Shown here in pieces: positions 22,352 to 32,257 of a stretch of 64,000 nucleotides of DNA (its first letter is position 1; the number at the start of each line of letters is the position of its first letter). The notes beneath the pieces are model-generated. The model worked only from the letters and a program-made list of their open reading frames with translations, did no database searches and was not told the origin of the DNA. A program made the translations under genes and the position numbers. This DNA comes from Sanderia malayensis (lineage: Eukaryota; Cnidaria; Scyphozoa; Semaeostomeae; Pelagiidae): the NCBI GenBank assembly GCA_013076295.1, contig RQOL01000699.1, positions 5,642,001 through 5,706,000 on the forward strand, written 5' to 3'.

Positions 22352-23510
22352 GAGTAAAAAAAGAACTGTCAAAAGCCATTCAAAAAGTAGAAGATGGAAG
22401 AGAAGAAACAACGAGACTAGAAAGGAGAATAATACAACTAGAGGAAAATGTCAAACAACAAAAAGAATAAATCAAGGAACTTATGCAAATAAACAAAAAT
22501 ATAGAGCTACAAGTAGGAGAGAAGCTAGTTGAGCAGCAAAGCAACAAAGAAAAAGAAGAAGAAAAACGAGAAAAAGAAGGAGGAGGAGAAGACTTTGACA
22601 AGATGGAAGAGAGGCTTAGGAGATTGATGAAAAATGAAGAGAGGAAGACCAACATATCAAAGAAGGAGGAAGAGGAAAAGACAAAGAAAAAGTATGTTTA
22701 CAATATGCAAAAATGGAAAGTGTAAATATGGAAGAAGCTGCATATACAAACACAAAGAAATGTGCAGAAATATCCAAGAAAATAAAAAATGCCTAAAGAG
22801 TGGTTGTGAATATAGTCATGATGAAGAAGTGATGTGTAGATGGGGTGCCAATGGAACATGCAATTACGGATCGAGATGCAAGTTTGTGCATCTAGATCAG
22901 CATAAGCAAGAGTCAATGAGTAGACAGAAAAGGGAGAGGGGGAATTAAGTGGTGTTAAGTTGGTGTAGGAATTAAGAAATGGCAGGAACCGAAAAAGTGA
23001 GAGAAAAGTATGCTTGAGATATGTGAAACACAACTGATGTAGATTTGGAGAAAATTGTTGGTATGAAAACAAAGAAGTATGCAAGGAAATAAAAGAAGAG
23101 AAGATATGTAAGAAAGTTGGATGCCAACTGAGCCATGACGAGTCAGTGACTTGCAGATGGAGAAAGAATTGCTTCAAAGGGGACCAATGCAAGTTCTTAC
23201 ACAAGGAAGAAGACAAACATTCCAAGAGGTTAAGGTCGATGGATGAAAACAGGAAAGAACAAGAGCTGAAAGAAATATCTAGAGGAGAAAGGCAGACGAG
23301 GCATGAAATTGATTCAACATACAAACAGAAACAGAAATAGAAAGAAATAGAAGAAATGGAAAGGAGAATCACTGAAAAACTCACAGAAATTTTAAAGCAA
23401 GAGATTGGGAAACATTTTTGGAAGGCTCAAGACCAGAACTACTACAACAAAGAATAGAAATGCAAATGCCGCAGAAAATTAAAATAAAAGAAAATTAGGG
23501 TACAAATGGT
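22352..23510 (+). pseudogene. ORF1 continuation: coiled coil and CCCH zinc fingers
   Basis: After the stop the Glu/Lys coiled-coil character resumes (22360-22690, two frames). A cluster of CCCH fingers follows: KCKYGRSCIYKHKEMC, KCLKSGCEYSHDEEVMCRW, CNYGSRCKFVH (22720-22900), then decayed and repeated CRFGENCWYENKEVC, CKKVGCQLSHDESVTCRW, KGDQCKFLHKEE (23040-23210). The pattern C-x5-C-x3-H/C is that of RNA-binding tandem CCCH fingers. At least four fingers are visible, in two homologous sets that suggest internal duplication. Stops at about 22725, 22947 and 23338 break the frame. Confidence 0.6.
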
Positions 23511-24300
23511 TTGGGAAATATGAATAAGAATGAAGAAAATGAAGAAATAAGTAAAAGACAAGGACAAGTAAAAAAGAAAACAAAAATAAAGAAGACAAAG
23601 GAAAAGAGCTTACGACATGCGAAGATTTATTTCAACAATGTTCCAAGTATAAAGTCAAAGATAGATAGTATCCAAGAAATTATAGAAGAAGAAAAACCAG
23701 ATATTGTTGGACTAGTCGAAACACATCTGGAAGAACATGAGAATATCCACTTTGAAGATTACATCATAATAAGAAGAGACAGAGGAAGCAGAGGAGGAGG
23801 AATACTGATTGCAATAAGAGAGAAGTTTAAGATTTTATGCATTGAATGTAAAAGCCAAAACGAAGACAGTAATCTCGAAAGCATACGGATACTATTGGGA
23901 GGCAGGACAAAATATAAAGTAGGGGTAATCTATGCCCCACAGGGCAATAAGCTAAGAATAAAAGAGTTGCAAGAGGTGTACAGAGGTCTAAGAAAGGAAA
24001 TTGAGCAAGGACAAGCTGAAGGGAGAAAAAGTTTAGTGGTGGGTGATTTCAATGCAAAGATTGGAAAAGAAGAGATCAGGGGAGGGAGCACAGAAGTCAA
24101 CAGAGGAGGAAGAGAACTGCTGAAGCTGGCCAAGAGAATGAACCTGAAAATAGCCAAACAGAACAGGCAAGAGGAATATGGACCGGACAAGAAAAAGACA
24201 AGAAATCAACGATAGACTTCATGCTGATCGAAGAAGAAGAGAAAGCGTGGATTGAGTCATTTATAGTGGATGAGGAAAGAATCAACATACCATACCATAT
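23511..24300 (+). pseudogene. AP endonuclease domain of the non-LTR element
   Basis: An open frame of 234 residues (23511-24215) contains YFNNVPSIKSKIDSIQEIIE, DIVGLVETHLEEHE, SRGGGILIAIR, GVIYAPQGN and VVGDFNAKIG in the order of APE-type endonucleases of LINEs, which nick target DNA to start reverse transcription. A frame change at about 24210 leads to KSTIDFMLI and then VYSDYNAII, where family members have SDH. The catalytic His is Tyr here, so the enzyme was probably inactive even apart from the frame change. Confidence 0.75.
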
Positions 24301-25020
24301 GGTCAAGGAAGAAACAAAACAAAGAGAAGTGTACAGTGATTACAATGCAATAATCTGCAGTAGGAAATGGGAAAAAACATGGAAAAAGAATAAGGAAAGA
24401 AAGATCACGATGAGAAAAAGTTATAATTAGTTGAAAAAGATGATTCGAACGGAGAAAGTTTCTACGATACTCGAAAAGAAAGGTAAAGAACTACAAAAAA
24501 GATATGATGGTTGGACACAAACAATATTAAAGATCAAAGGGAAATGTGAAATGACGTTAAAGAAAAAGAAAACAACAAAAAATATTAGAAGATTATTAAA
24601 AGTAAAAAAGAATTTGAAGAAGAAACCACCATCAGCAACAACATTGGTGAGAAGGAACCTGATAAATAAACACATATATGATGAAAAATGTAAAACAAAC
24701 ACAGGGAAAATAAAAAGAGGCAATAGAATCATTAAGAAGAAATGGAGGAGGAGTAAACGAAGAGACCTGCTGGGAATTCAAGAGAAGACTGAAAGGAAAA
24801 AGAGAAGAGACACCAACAGGAATAGAAGATGAAATAGGAAATTGAGAACAGAACTAGGAGAAATAATAAATTTCTATAAAAAGTTCTATACAGAACAGTT
24901 TAAAAATACTGAAAACAAAGAAAGAGAGGCAGATGTAAAAGAACAAATTGAGGATGCAGTGAGAAAAGCAGAAGATAAAAAAAAATAGATGTGAAAGAGG
25001 CAACTGTGAGGAAAGTTCAA
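24301..25020 (+). pseudogene. Start of the reverse-transcriptase protein, truncated
   Basis: A Lys-rich linker (24431-24832, then another frame to 24990) runs through NFYKKFYTEQFKNTENKE and DVKEQIEDAVRKAEDKK to VKEATVRKV, the segment that normally precedes the RT palm. The RT itself is absent. The sequence changes character at about 25020, which marks a truncation or rearrangement point. Confidence 0.5.
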
Positions 25021-25124
25021 AAGATCTCGTTCCGACGTCCCGACAAATTTATGCAGCACTGTTATTCAATTCAATATTCAGAGAAATGGTAGTTTGTATA
25101 TGTTGTAGCCCTGTGGTTGTAGCT

Positions 25125-25300
25125 TAACAATGAGCACCCGTAAAGATGCTTCCTGATTGGTCTACCAGATTTGAGCACCCATAAAGATGCTTGCTCATTG
25201 GTTTGCTCCATAATTTCAAGTTTTAGGGGTGCTCCCGTCAGTTCTCAGCACCCGTAAAAGATGATCGTTGATTGGTCTGCTCCATTTACGGGTGCATAAG
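25125..25300. repeat. GAGCACCCGTAAAGATGCT repeat cluster
   Basis: Three direct copies of a block starting AGCACCCGTAAA..GATG and containing TGATTGGTCT (about 25132, 25175, 25240), plus an inverted TTTACGGGTGC at 25286. Likely a piece of a short interspersed or MITE-type repeat. Confidence 0.55.
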
Positions 25301-25383
25301 ATCTTGAATCCATTTCAATGCAAAAGTTATGGCTAATTGGATTTTGTCAGTTCAGCAGCATTTTGACATTTCAATGGCATCTT

Positions 25384-25510
25384 TAGCCTGCACACAGACT
25401 TTATGGGAACTTGGGAGGAGAGAAAGCGAGAAGGATAATGTATCGTTGTCGTTCATTGTCCTTCTCGCTTTCTCTTCTACCCTGTTCCCGTAAAGTCTGT
25501 ACGCAGGCTA
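25384..25510. mobile_element. 127-bp hairpin MITE with 9-bp target duplication
   Basis: Ends TAGCCTGC and GCAGGCTA. The two arms pair almost throughout (ACAGACTTTATGGGAAC against GTTCCCGTAAAGTCTGT; GAGAAAGCGAGAAGGA against TCCTTCTCGCTTTCTC). It is flanked by TGGCATCTT at 25375-25383 and 25511-25519. A 9-bp duplication suggests mobilisation by a MULE-type transposase. Confidence 0.85.
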
Positions 25511-25903
25511 TGGCATCTTTAGCTTTGAAACAAGTTAATATTTTGCAAACAAACACTAGTTAAATCTTTAGGAAGGAAGAAGAGAAAATAATGTGTCTTT
25601 GCAAGAAATTATAACAAATAAAAGCGACCTGTGATTTCAAAGACAAAGAAAATGATACTTTCATTTTAGCCTATTTAATTTCACATGGCCTATCAAGCAA
25701 ATTTTTAGGAATGAGGTTTGTCTTTGATTTAGAGTGTTTGTGACCCTATATGTGAATTGCGCTCAAAAACTGTGGTCAACATTTTGACAACACCCTAAAA
25801 ATTGATGTGATGAGCCCCTAAAAATTGATATGATGAATCCGGATAATCAGCGATGTGGTACTCCATTATCATTCAAAAAGTACTGTAAAACTCCCTGATT
25901 AAT

Positions 25904-26330
25904 TTGTGGTTTACTAATGTAGGATACAACATCTTACTGAACTGGGAGGAACTAAAAGCATACCTCTTCGTTGTTGGGTATTCATCTTCCCAAAGAATCA
26001 AATTTAAAACAAAATTGGTACATGAATTGTTTGCAGGTCCAGTGAGCTATTTATATAGCTCACTGGACCAGTTTGCAACTCCAATCACAGCAGAGTTCCA
26101 AGCAGTTAATGCTCTATTTCAGTCTACCAATGGAGACCTGGAAAACCTGGAGAAAGAGCTTCAGCTACATTACAAAAGTCTCTAGAAGAGAGTATTTAAT
26201 GCTGACGGAAGTTGCAAATCGGTTGCCCACATTGATTTTGGGTGCAAATTTATCGCGGAAGCCGGAAAACAGGTCTCCGGCAATAGATCTGTTGACAAGG
26301 CATATTATATCAAATTGAATACAGTTTCGG
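25904..26330 (+). pseudogene. Second hAT-like (DUF4371 type) transposase remnant
   Basis: Reads GYNILLNWEELKAYLF, then VHELFAGPVSYLYSSLDQF, then PITAEFQAVNALFQSTNGDLENLEKEL (25920-26165). These blocks run in the same order as in the remnant at 11045-11815 (YNILVNWEE.., VTEFEKVNAFFQSTNAD..). After a stop at 26185, decayed sequence continues in another frame (AHIDFGCKFIAEAGKQ). The copy has an in-frame palindrome at 26036-26067. It has diverged from the first copy, so they are separate old insertions rather than a recent duplication. Confidence 0.6.
26036..26067. repeat. Perfect palindrome
   Basis: GTCCAGTGAGCTAT and ATAGCTCACTGGAC flank a 4-base centre (TTAT) inside the hAT-like remnant. As DNA or RNA it forms a 14-bp hairpin. 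Confidence 0.8.
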
Positions 26331-26334
26331 TATT

Positions 26335-26592
26335 GATGAAGCCACAGTTTTACACAATCATATTGTTGTTTTACGTTTTGCTCTGATCACTTGATTTTAG
26401 CATATGTAGTGGAGGCCCCCATTCAATGGCCAACTACTGAACGGGAACATTTCTTATTTGGTCCACCATTGAATGGGCCCTTTTATCAAGTCAAGTGACC
26501 AGAAAAAAAAGTAAAACATCAACATGATTGTGTAAAACTTTTGCTTATCAACGTCAAAACTGTGCCTTCATCTACTGATGAAGGCATAGTGA
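26335..26592. repeat. Imperfect inverted repeat (foldback, about 255 bp)
   Basis: Left arm GATGAAGCCACAGTTTTACACAATCAT..GTTGTTTTAC..GATCACTTGA..CCCATTCAATGG pairs with the inverse order at 26455-26592 (CCATTGAATGGGCCC..TCAAGTGACC..GTAAAACATCAACATGATTGTGTAAAACT..ACTGTGCCTTCATC). Probably a non-autonomous foldback element. No clear target duplication. Confidence 0.65.
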
Positions 26593-27642
26593 TATTTCAA
26601 AGTACTTGTTGGCTCATTTCTAGTTTTCACACAAAATAGCATGGCTACGGAAAATGCTGCAGCTGTGTCTCACTACAATAGTGTGAAAGCCTACGACAGG
26701 TCTTAGCTTTAAATGGCAATGGAGCCTCGTTATTCAACAATCTCAGAGAGGCAGTGGCTGAATTTCTTAAGCGAAAAAGCGGAAGAAACTCTACTCCTGA
26801 TCCAGAGCTTCTTAGAACCATGTAATGTTTTAGTGGGTAGGCCTAAATAATGTTTTAGTGGGTAGGCCTGAGAACACACCTGAATGCGGCATTGGGGCTC
26901 GCAAGTAGAAACTATGGGGCGAAAAGTTTTGGCCACGCCCTTAATGGACCCCCTTGTGACTTTGTCCCACTACTGAAAAATCATTAAAATGTGCATTTAC
27001 TGTTGATGCAGAAAAGAATTTCATGGCAATCAGCGGAAGGTGCCTTTAAACAGAAAATGTGTTTAATGGTCTGAGATACTTTAGTCCAGACCATGTACTA
27101 GGTCAAACTGCACGAAAGCCATTCAAATAAATGCTATTTGCCCATATAAGATGTGAAAAAAGCGATTTGATCAAAATCCAATTCAGAAAAGTCCAATTCG
27201 TCAACTGAACCGATGAGAGTATTTTCGGCGAAAGTATCCCAGAAGATACGATAGAGTTTGGTCAAGAGCATCAAAGTATAAATATTCTGATGGAAGCATG
27301 CCATTCAAATTTCTTGCAGGATATGCATTGTCGTGCCTATGAGTAAATGTAAGCAATGCCTTAGCGGAGAGAGTTTTCTTCTATGTTACATGTGTCAAAA
27401 CAAAACAACGAAACAGGATGACATTGACTCCATTGTATGCAATAGTGTGGATAAGATTTTGATTGTCACAGAAAGGAGCTAATTTAATTTAATGCAGAAC
27501 AAATAAACAAAGAGGGTTCAGAAGATAAGGGTGATAATAATGACATTATCAAAACTCTGTGCGTTTTTTAAATTATGAACTACAATATGATAATTCTTTT
27601 GTTCTTGTATTCTTGATGCCACCATATTAGTGTCGCTTTTAA
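26593..27642. other. No gene recognised
   Basis: Contains short frames such as LFNNLREAVAEFLKRKSGRNSTPDPELLRTM (26722-26824) and a block near 27210-27330 that look like decayed coding DNA of an element I cannot name. A 25-bp direct repeat with AATGTTTTAGTGGGTAGGCC lies at 26824 and 26849. Confidence 0.35.
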
Positions 27643-29175
27643 AGGGCTACTCCCACCATATTTTTTTATTTCATTTCTGGGTAGTTTTTGACGTAAAAAC
27701 AGGTACTGCACTTTTTAAATTTCGAAATTCGCTCATTAACACCTCTTTTCACGGCTCCAAAAGTGCAATTTTCAGGCCATTTCTGAAAATGTCGCGCAAC
27801 ATGAAACGATCTGGGCCGAGGTTGTGTGACGTAGATGCCGGAACGCAAAAAACTTCTCTCTTTGGCTTCAGTATGGAAAAATCAACGTCGCGTCCGGTTT
27901 TCTCCCTTGTTTTCAATGATAAATACAAATGTTTTTCCAAACTACTTCAACACCATCATTACAAAGCTTATTGACATCTCCCCGTGTGTTTTTTTTTTTA
28001 ATTTTCGGCATTGTTAAGTGCTGAAAATTGACCCCAAACTGATGCAGTGACAATGGATTTTTCCAGTATTCACACGCCTCACGTGGTTATCTGTTCATCA
28101 CTCAACCTCTTCCTTCCTTTCATTTGCGTGATAAAACAACCAACTAACGTTCGTGAATCGTGATATAATAAGTTTGTTTATCGTTTCCATCAGTTCTATA
28201 ATCTATTTTATCAAGTTTTGCCGTGTGCTTGGTTTTAGCAAGATAATTATGGATTATTTTTGTATTTACTACTTGGGTTTTGTGCTGGAAAGTTTTTCTT
28301 CGAATTCACATTGAACTTGTGAAATCTTCGATCTCTGGACATTAGTGATTACACTCTTGGAAGGGATTTTCTAGTTTTTCTACACAGGTATGACCATAAC
28401 TACACTTGAAATATTACCAAAATATGAGCTGCTGCTTCAAATACACACCAGATAAGACAAATAAGGTTATTTTCATGCATTATTAGTCCAAAATAGCATT
28501 ATTCTATTTTACCCGTGCCAGGACCTGCTCGGCCTAGAAATTTTGCAAATTTTTCATTGACCCGATCTGGTTTAAATCTTATAAATGCATAGATAAGAGC
28601 TCACCAATTTTCCATACTATCAATTCTATCGAAAAATTGTTGAAAGAGAGCTTGCTCCTCTTTAATTGAATAGATTTCGAATTCATATTGTTGTTTAAAA
28701 CCATCCCGCACCACTGAAGACTGCATGTATGTGAAGCTCGCTCGAGACTGCGACGTTGAGGTCGAAAAACCTGCCGGCTTGCAGCATAAGCGTGAGCAAA
28801 TCATCCTCATTTGTGTGAAAAACTCACGCTTTTTATGATGAACGAGGCATCAACAGATTCCTTAGATCCTGAACTAGTGCGTGGCACGGTATAATTTTTT
28901 AAATACGACTTGGTTTTGACTATAGACATGCAAAACGTTTTCGTGCGAGCTTTGGTACTGAACACAATAAAGTAAATTTCCTGCGTTCCGGCATCTGCGT
29001 CACACCGGCCTCGCCCCAGTTTTCTTTTTGCCCGACTTTTTTCTGGAATGTGCATGTTTGGAGGCGTAAAAAAGGGTGTTAATGAGCGAATTTAAAAATT
29101 TAAAAACTGAAGTACCTGTTTTTACACCAAAAACTACCCAGAAATGGAATAAAAAAATATGGTGGGAGTAGCCCT
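27643..29175. mobile_element. 1533-bp DNA element with long terminal inverted repeats, TTAA flanks
   Basis: The ends AGGGCTACTCCCACCATATT and their exact inverse are flanked by TTAA (27639-27642 and 29176-29179). The inverted homology runs about 270 bp on each side with scattered mismatches, including GATGCCGGAACGCA (27833) against TGCGTTCCGGCATC (28981). The interior has no credible gene; short ORFs on both strands come from the arms. TTAA flanks are typical of piggyBac-type insertion, though TTAA is also part of the palindromic end, so the superfamily is uncertain. Confidence 0.8.
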
Positions 29176-29179
29176 TTAA

Positions 29180-29787
29180 CTTTTAGCAACGTCTATTGTT
29201 ATTTAGCCTCTTTTTAAAATTTGGCTTAACTTCGGTTTTTTACCATCTATTTGGCTTCACGGGCTAATTGAGATCTGGCAGCCCTGTCCCCGGGGACAAA
29301 AAGCCAGAAAAAGGATGAGACAGGAAGAAACTCTGTTAATGTAATCTAGGGTCGTTCTAACGTTCTATCTTTGGGATTTTTCAACTTGTTCATGTGGGCT
29401 TTAAGCTTGTTCTTGGTTGGTCTGCGGGCTGTCGCTATTGACGTATTTGTTTAACGTAAGTGAGAGCATGCAAGAGAGTTTTGCTTCCAGAGGATTGAAT
29501 TAGCGACATGACAAATGAACATTTATCGCAGGTTTACAGCCAGAAGATTTTGTTCGCTTCATTTTTGCTTGTGATCAATAAAGAATTTGGCGCAAATTTT
29601 GGTACCAATATGTATAACGTGCAAGATTAATTAGCATACTTTGTGCCCTTTGGTGATAATTAAAAGCATTTACGTTTGAGAATCAGTTAGTATCGATTGA
29701 GAGATTACTAAACAAATAACACATAAAAGCTTTTTCTGATCGTTGAACCACATCAACGGACAAGACATTATAATGCGCATGCGCTGC
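29180..29787. other. No gene recognised
   Basis: Unassigned sequence between the long-TIR element and the BEL/Pao retrotransposon. Confidence 0.4.
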
Positions 29788-29792
29788 TTTAC

Positions 29793-30370
29793 TGTGGGAA
29801 ATTCCTTGTGCGCACGCGCGGCTAACTGACTCATGGAACTTCTTACTGTGATGACCTTCACAGTAAGAAGTAACGATCTCATTGGTTTGTAGTTTAGAGA
29901 ACGATCTCATTGGTTTGTAGTTTAGAGAATATTACTCATTTCCTATTAAGCACGTTGAAATAATTATGAAATTCATGTATTGTTCAGTTGCGTTTTGGAG
30001 ATAGAAGTGAAGTGGACATGAGTGTACACTTTTGTTGATCAGTGTGTTTCTTCTTGCGAAATTTCTGTTCAAGCTGTGGCGTGTATACGGTTCGCTTGAT
30101 AGGCCAAGTCAAGATAAAAACACAACGTGTGACTTATTCCTTTGATGTTCAAATCAAGACTAACTAACTTTGATAAAATATCAATATTTTAACATACAAG
30201 TCGAATTAACACAATTATTAACACAGCATTACAAGAGACAACGGAACGTACACAAACAGAGTTAGCAGATTTACAAATTAGAGTTTAGGATACATAAATT
30301 ATACAATCAGCTTGAGATGACATATACTACAAAGCTAACAACTAGCAAATCGGAGTTAAGTTCTCCGACA
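29793..30370 (+). repeat. 5' LTR of BEL/Pao element (578 bp)
   Basis: TG..CA ends. It differs from the 3' LTR by a 28-bp tandem duplication (AACGATCTCATTGGTTTGTA.., 29873-29928), by about 200 extra bp (30076-30325), and by loss of a segment present at 35981-36048. A perfect inverted repeat, ACTTCTTACTGTGA and TCACAGTAAGAAGT, sits at 29839-29872. Confidence 0.9.
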
Positions 30371-30372
30371 CA

Positions 30373-30390
30373 TGGTCTATCGAGCCGGAT
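30373..30390 (+). other. Candidate primer binding site
   Basis: TGGTCTATCGAGCCGGAT begins two bases after the LTR and has the TGG expected to pair with a tRNA CCA end. Which tRNA is not determined. Confidence 0.45.
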
Positions 30391-30402
30391 AGCTTGAATT
30401 TG

Positions 30403-32257
30403 AGATGGATGAGTTTGAGAAACTGAAGAAGAAAAGTTCCTTGTATAGAAGAAGTACAACGAATTTGGTGAAGCGAGTTAGAGAAGTTCTCAGAGACGAA
30501 CCACAAGATGCGGTTTTATTGAAAAAGTAATTGGTAGAGTTGAAAGAGATCCAAAGCACTTTAAAGGACTTTGACGAGAGGATTCTTGACTTTATTATCG
30601 AGTATGAAGATGAAGACGGCGAGAAAGAGATGGATGATGCGATGGATTACAGAGCTAAAATTATTGGGGCGATAGTATCGACCGAAAAGCAACTAGAAGA
30701 AACTGCAGAGAATGAATCCATAGCTTCAGGTTCTAGGGGACGGCGTCATTCCTTAGAGAGTATCCAATCAGTGAGGTCAAACGATAGCCAAGACACAACG
30801 ATGAAAAGAAGAACGCCAGTAAAGCTCCCCGCGAATTGAGCAAATGTAGTGGAAAGATTCACGAATGGAGTGAGTTTTGAGACAGTTTTTGTAGCGCAGT
30901 GAATGATAGTGAAAATTTGGCCGACGTCGACAAGCTGAAATACCTAAGGGGATTTTTAGAAGAGCCGGCCCGAAGCGTGATTGCAGGAATCCCGACGACT
31001 GACTCATCCTACGAAACCGCAGTGGGTCTCCTGAAGAGCCGTTACGCAAATCCGGCTGTTATTCAACGCGCCCACATCAATCAGCTCTTGAACCTGGCAC
31101 CGGTTTTCAACGAGAAGAACACCGCAAGGCTGAGATCATTTCATGATCATATCCAGACTCATTTCCGTGGACTGGAGGCTCTCGGCGTTGACACAATAAC
31201 ATACTCCAGCGTCATTGTTCCGGTTTTAATTGAAAAACTTCCTGAGGGAATTCGGCTGGGAATGCTCAGAGATGTTGGGAAATCGCACCTCGACTGGAAT
31301 TTAGAAGAAATGCTCGGAGCGCTGTCGAAAGAGTTGGAGATCAAAGAATGTCACGTTCAATTGTCGAGAAACCCCAATGGCCAAGGAAGACCCGAAGATA
31401 CGAGAAGATCAAGACAGGAGAGCAACCCAGGAAGAACAACAATGGGGACGGCAAATGCTCTGTTTGCAGGCAAAGAAGAGAAGAAGAGATGTGCATACTG
31501 CAGCCAAGAGCATGTGCACGAGGACTGCTCTATCGTAGCAACGGTAGATGATCGTAAGAGCTTTTTAAAGAAAAAGTTTAAATGTTTTATATGCTTGGGA
31601 GGGGGGCATAAATCTTTCCAATGCCTCTCTAACAAAAAATGTAATGTTTGCAAGGGAAGGCATCACATCTCTATATGTACTAACCACGCTAACTCGCAGG
31701 TCAAGCCAGAGGTTAAGGAACCGCAGCCTAGGCCTAGCGCACCTCCGCTTAATGCAAATGCAGTTTCCTGGGTAGGCACCACTGGCTCTGGTGGTAGAGT
31801 AGCTCTACAGACAGCTTTAGCAAAGGTAAACGAGAATACAGGAAGTACAGTGGGAGTATTGTTTGATACGGGCAGTCATAAGTCCTTTATTACTGCTGAG
31901 GCTGTAGCCAAGTTAGGGCTGAATTGTTTGAGAAAAGAGACTTTAGGCATAAAACCATTAGGACACAGAGAGGTAGATAGAAAAGAGAGAGGTGTAGTTG
32001 ACTTCACACTTTCCTCCTTGAGAGGAAGAAAGGTTACTACAGTCACTTGTTTTGTTGTGGACGAGATTACTAACATTGTTAACGTCCACCCAGAGGATCC
32101 TAAGAAGTTTTACAAGCATCTGAAGGATGTTTGGTTTGCAGATTGTTCAAGATATAACAGACTGCTTGATATTCAAGTACTCGTTGGATCAGATTTTCTA
32201 TGGGAGTTTCAAGAGGGCACCTGTATACGAGGGGGGCAAATGAACCGGCAGCTGTGA
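30403..32257 (+). pseudogene. BEL/Pao Gag and protease region
   Basis: The Gag start is read around 30406-30528 (LKKKSSLYRRSTTNLVKRV), interrupted by a TAA at 30529, and continues to 30836 as a Glu-rich helical region. A one-base frame change at about 30828 and a stop in place of Trp (IHEWSEF, near 30870) precede the long open block 30899-32257. That block has the DUF1759-type Gag core (DKLKYLRGFLEEPARSVIAG), three zinc-knuckle-like motifs (CAYCSQEHVHEDC, CFICLGGGHKSFQC, CNVCKGRHHISIC) and the aspartic protease motif VLFDTGSHKSFI (about 31856). Gag packages RNA and the protease processes the polyprotein. The breaks make it non-functional. Confidence 0.9.

Larger units (their letters stand above)
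20483..25020 (+). mobile_element. 5' two-thirds of an unusual non-LTR retrotransposon
   Basis: A co-oriented series of coding blocks: RNase H1-type hybrid-binding domain, PHD-like finger, acidic/coiled-coil region, CCCH fingers, AP endonuclease and the start of the reverse-transcriptase protein. All share strongly A-rich, Lys/Glu-heavy coding DNA unlike the neighbours, which indicates a single element. It is broken by stops, frame changes and an inserted foldback element (20833-21736), and it stops before the RT catalytic core (about 25020). The domain set is consistent with a LINE-type element having a long, complex ORF1. Confidence 0.7.

Noticed and set aside
22698..23384. 228-residue minus-strand ORF
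   Set aside because: Antisense shadow of the CCCH-finger coding region; composition (Leu/Ser/Phe/Cys rich) is what the reverse of A-rich coding DNA gives.
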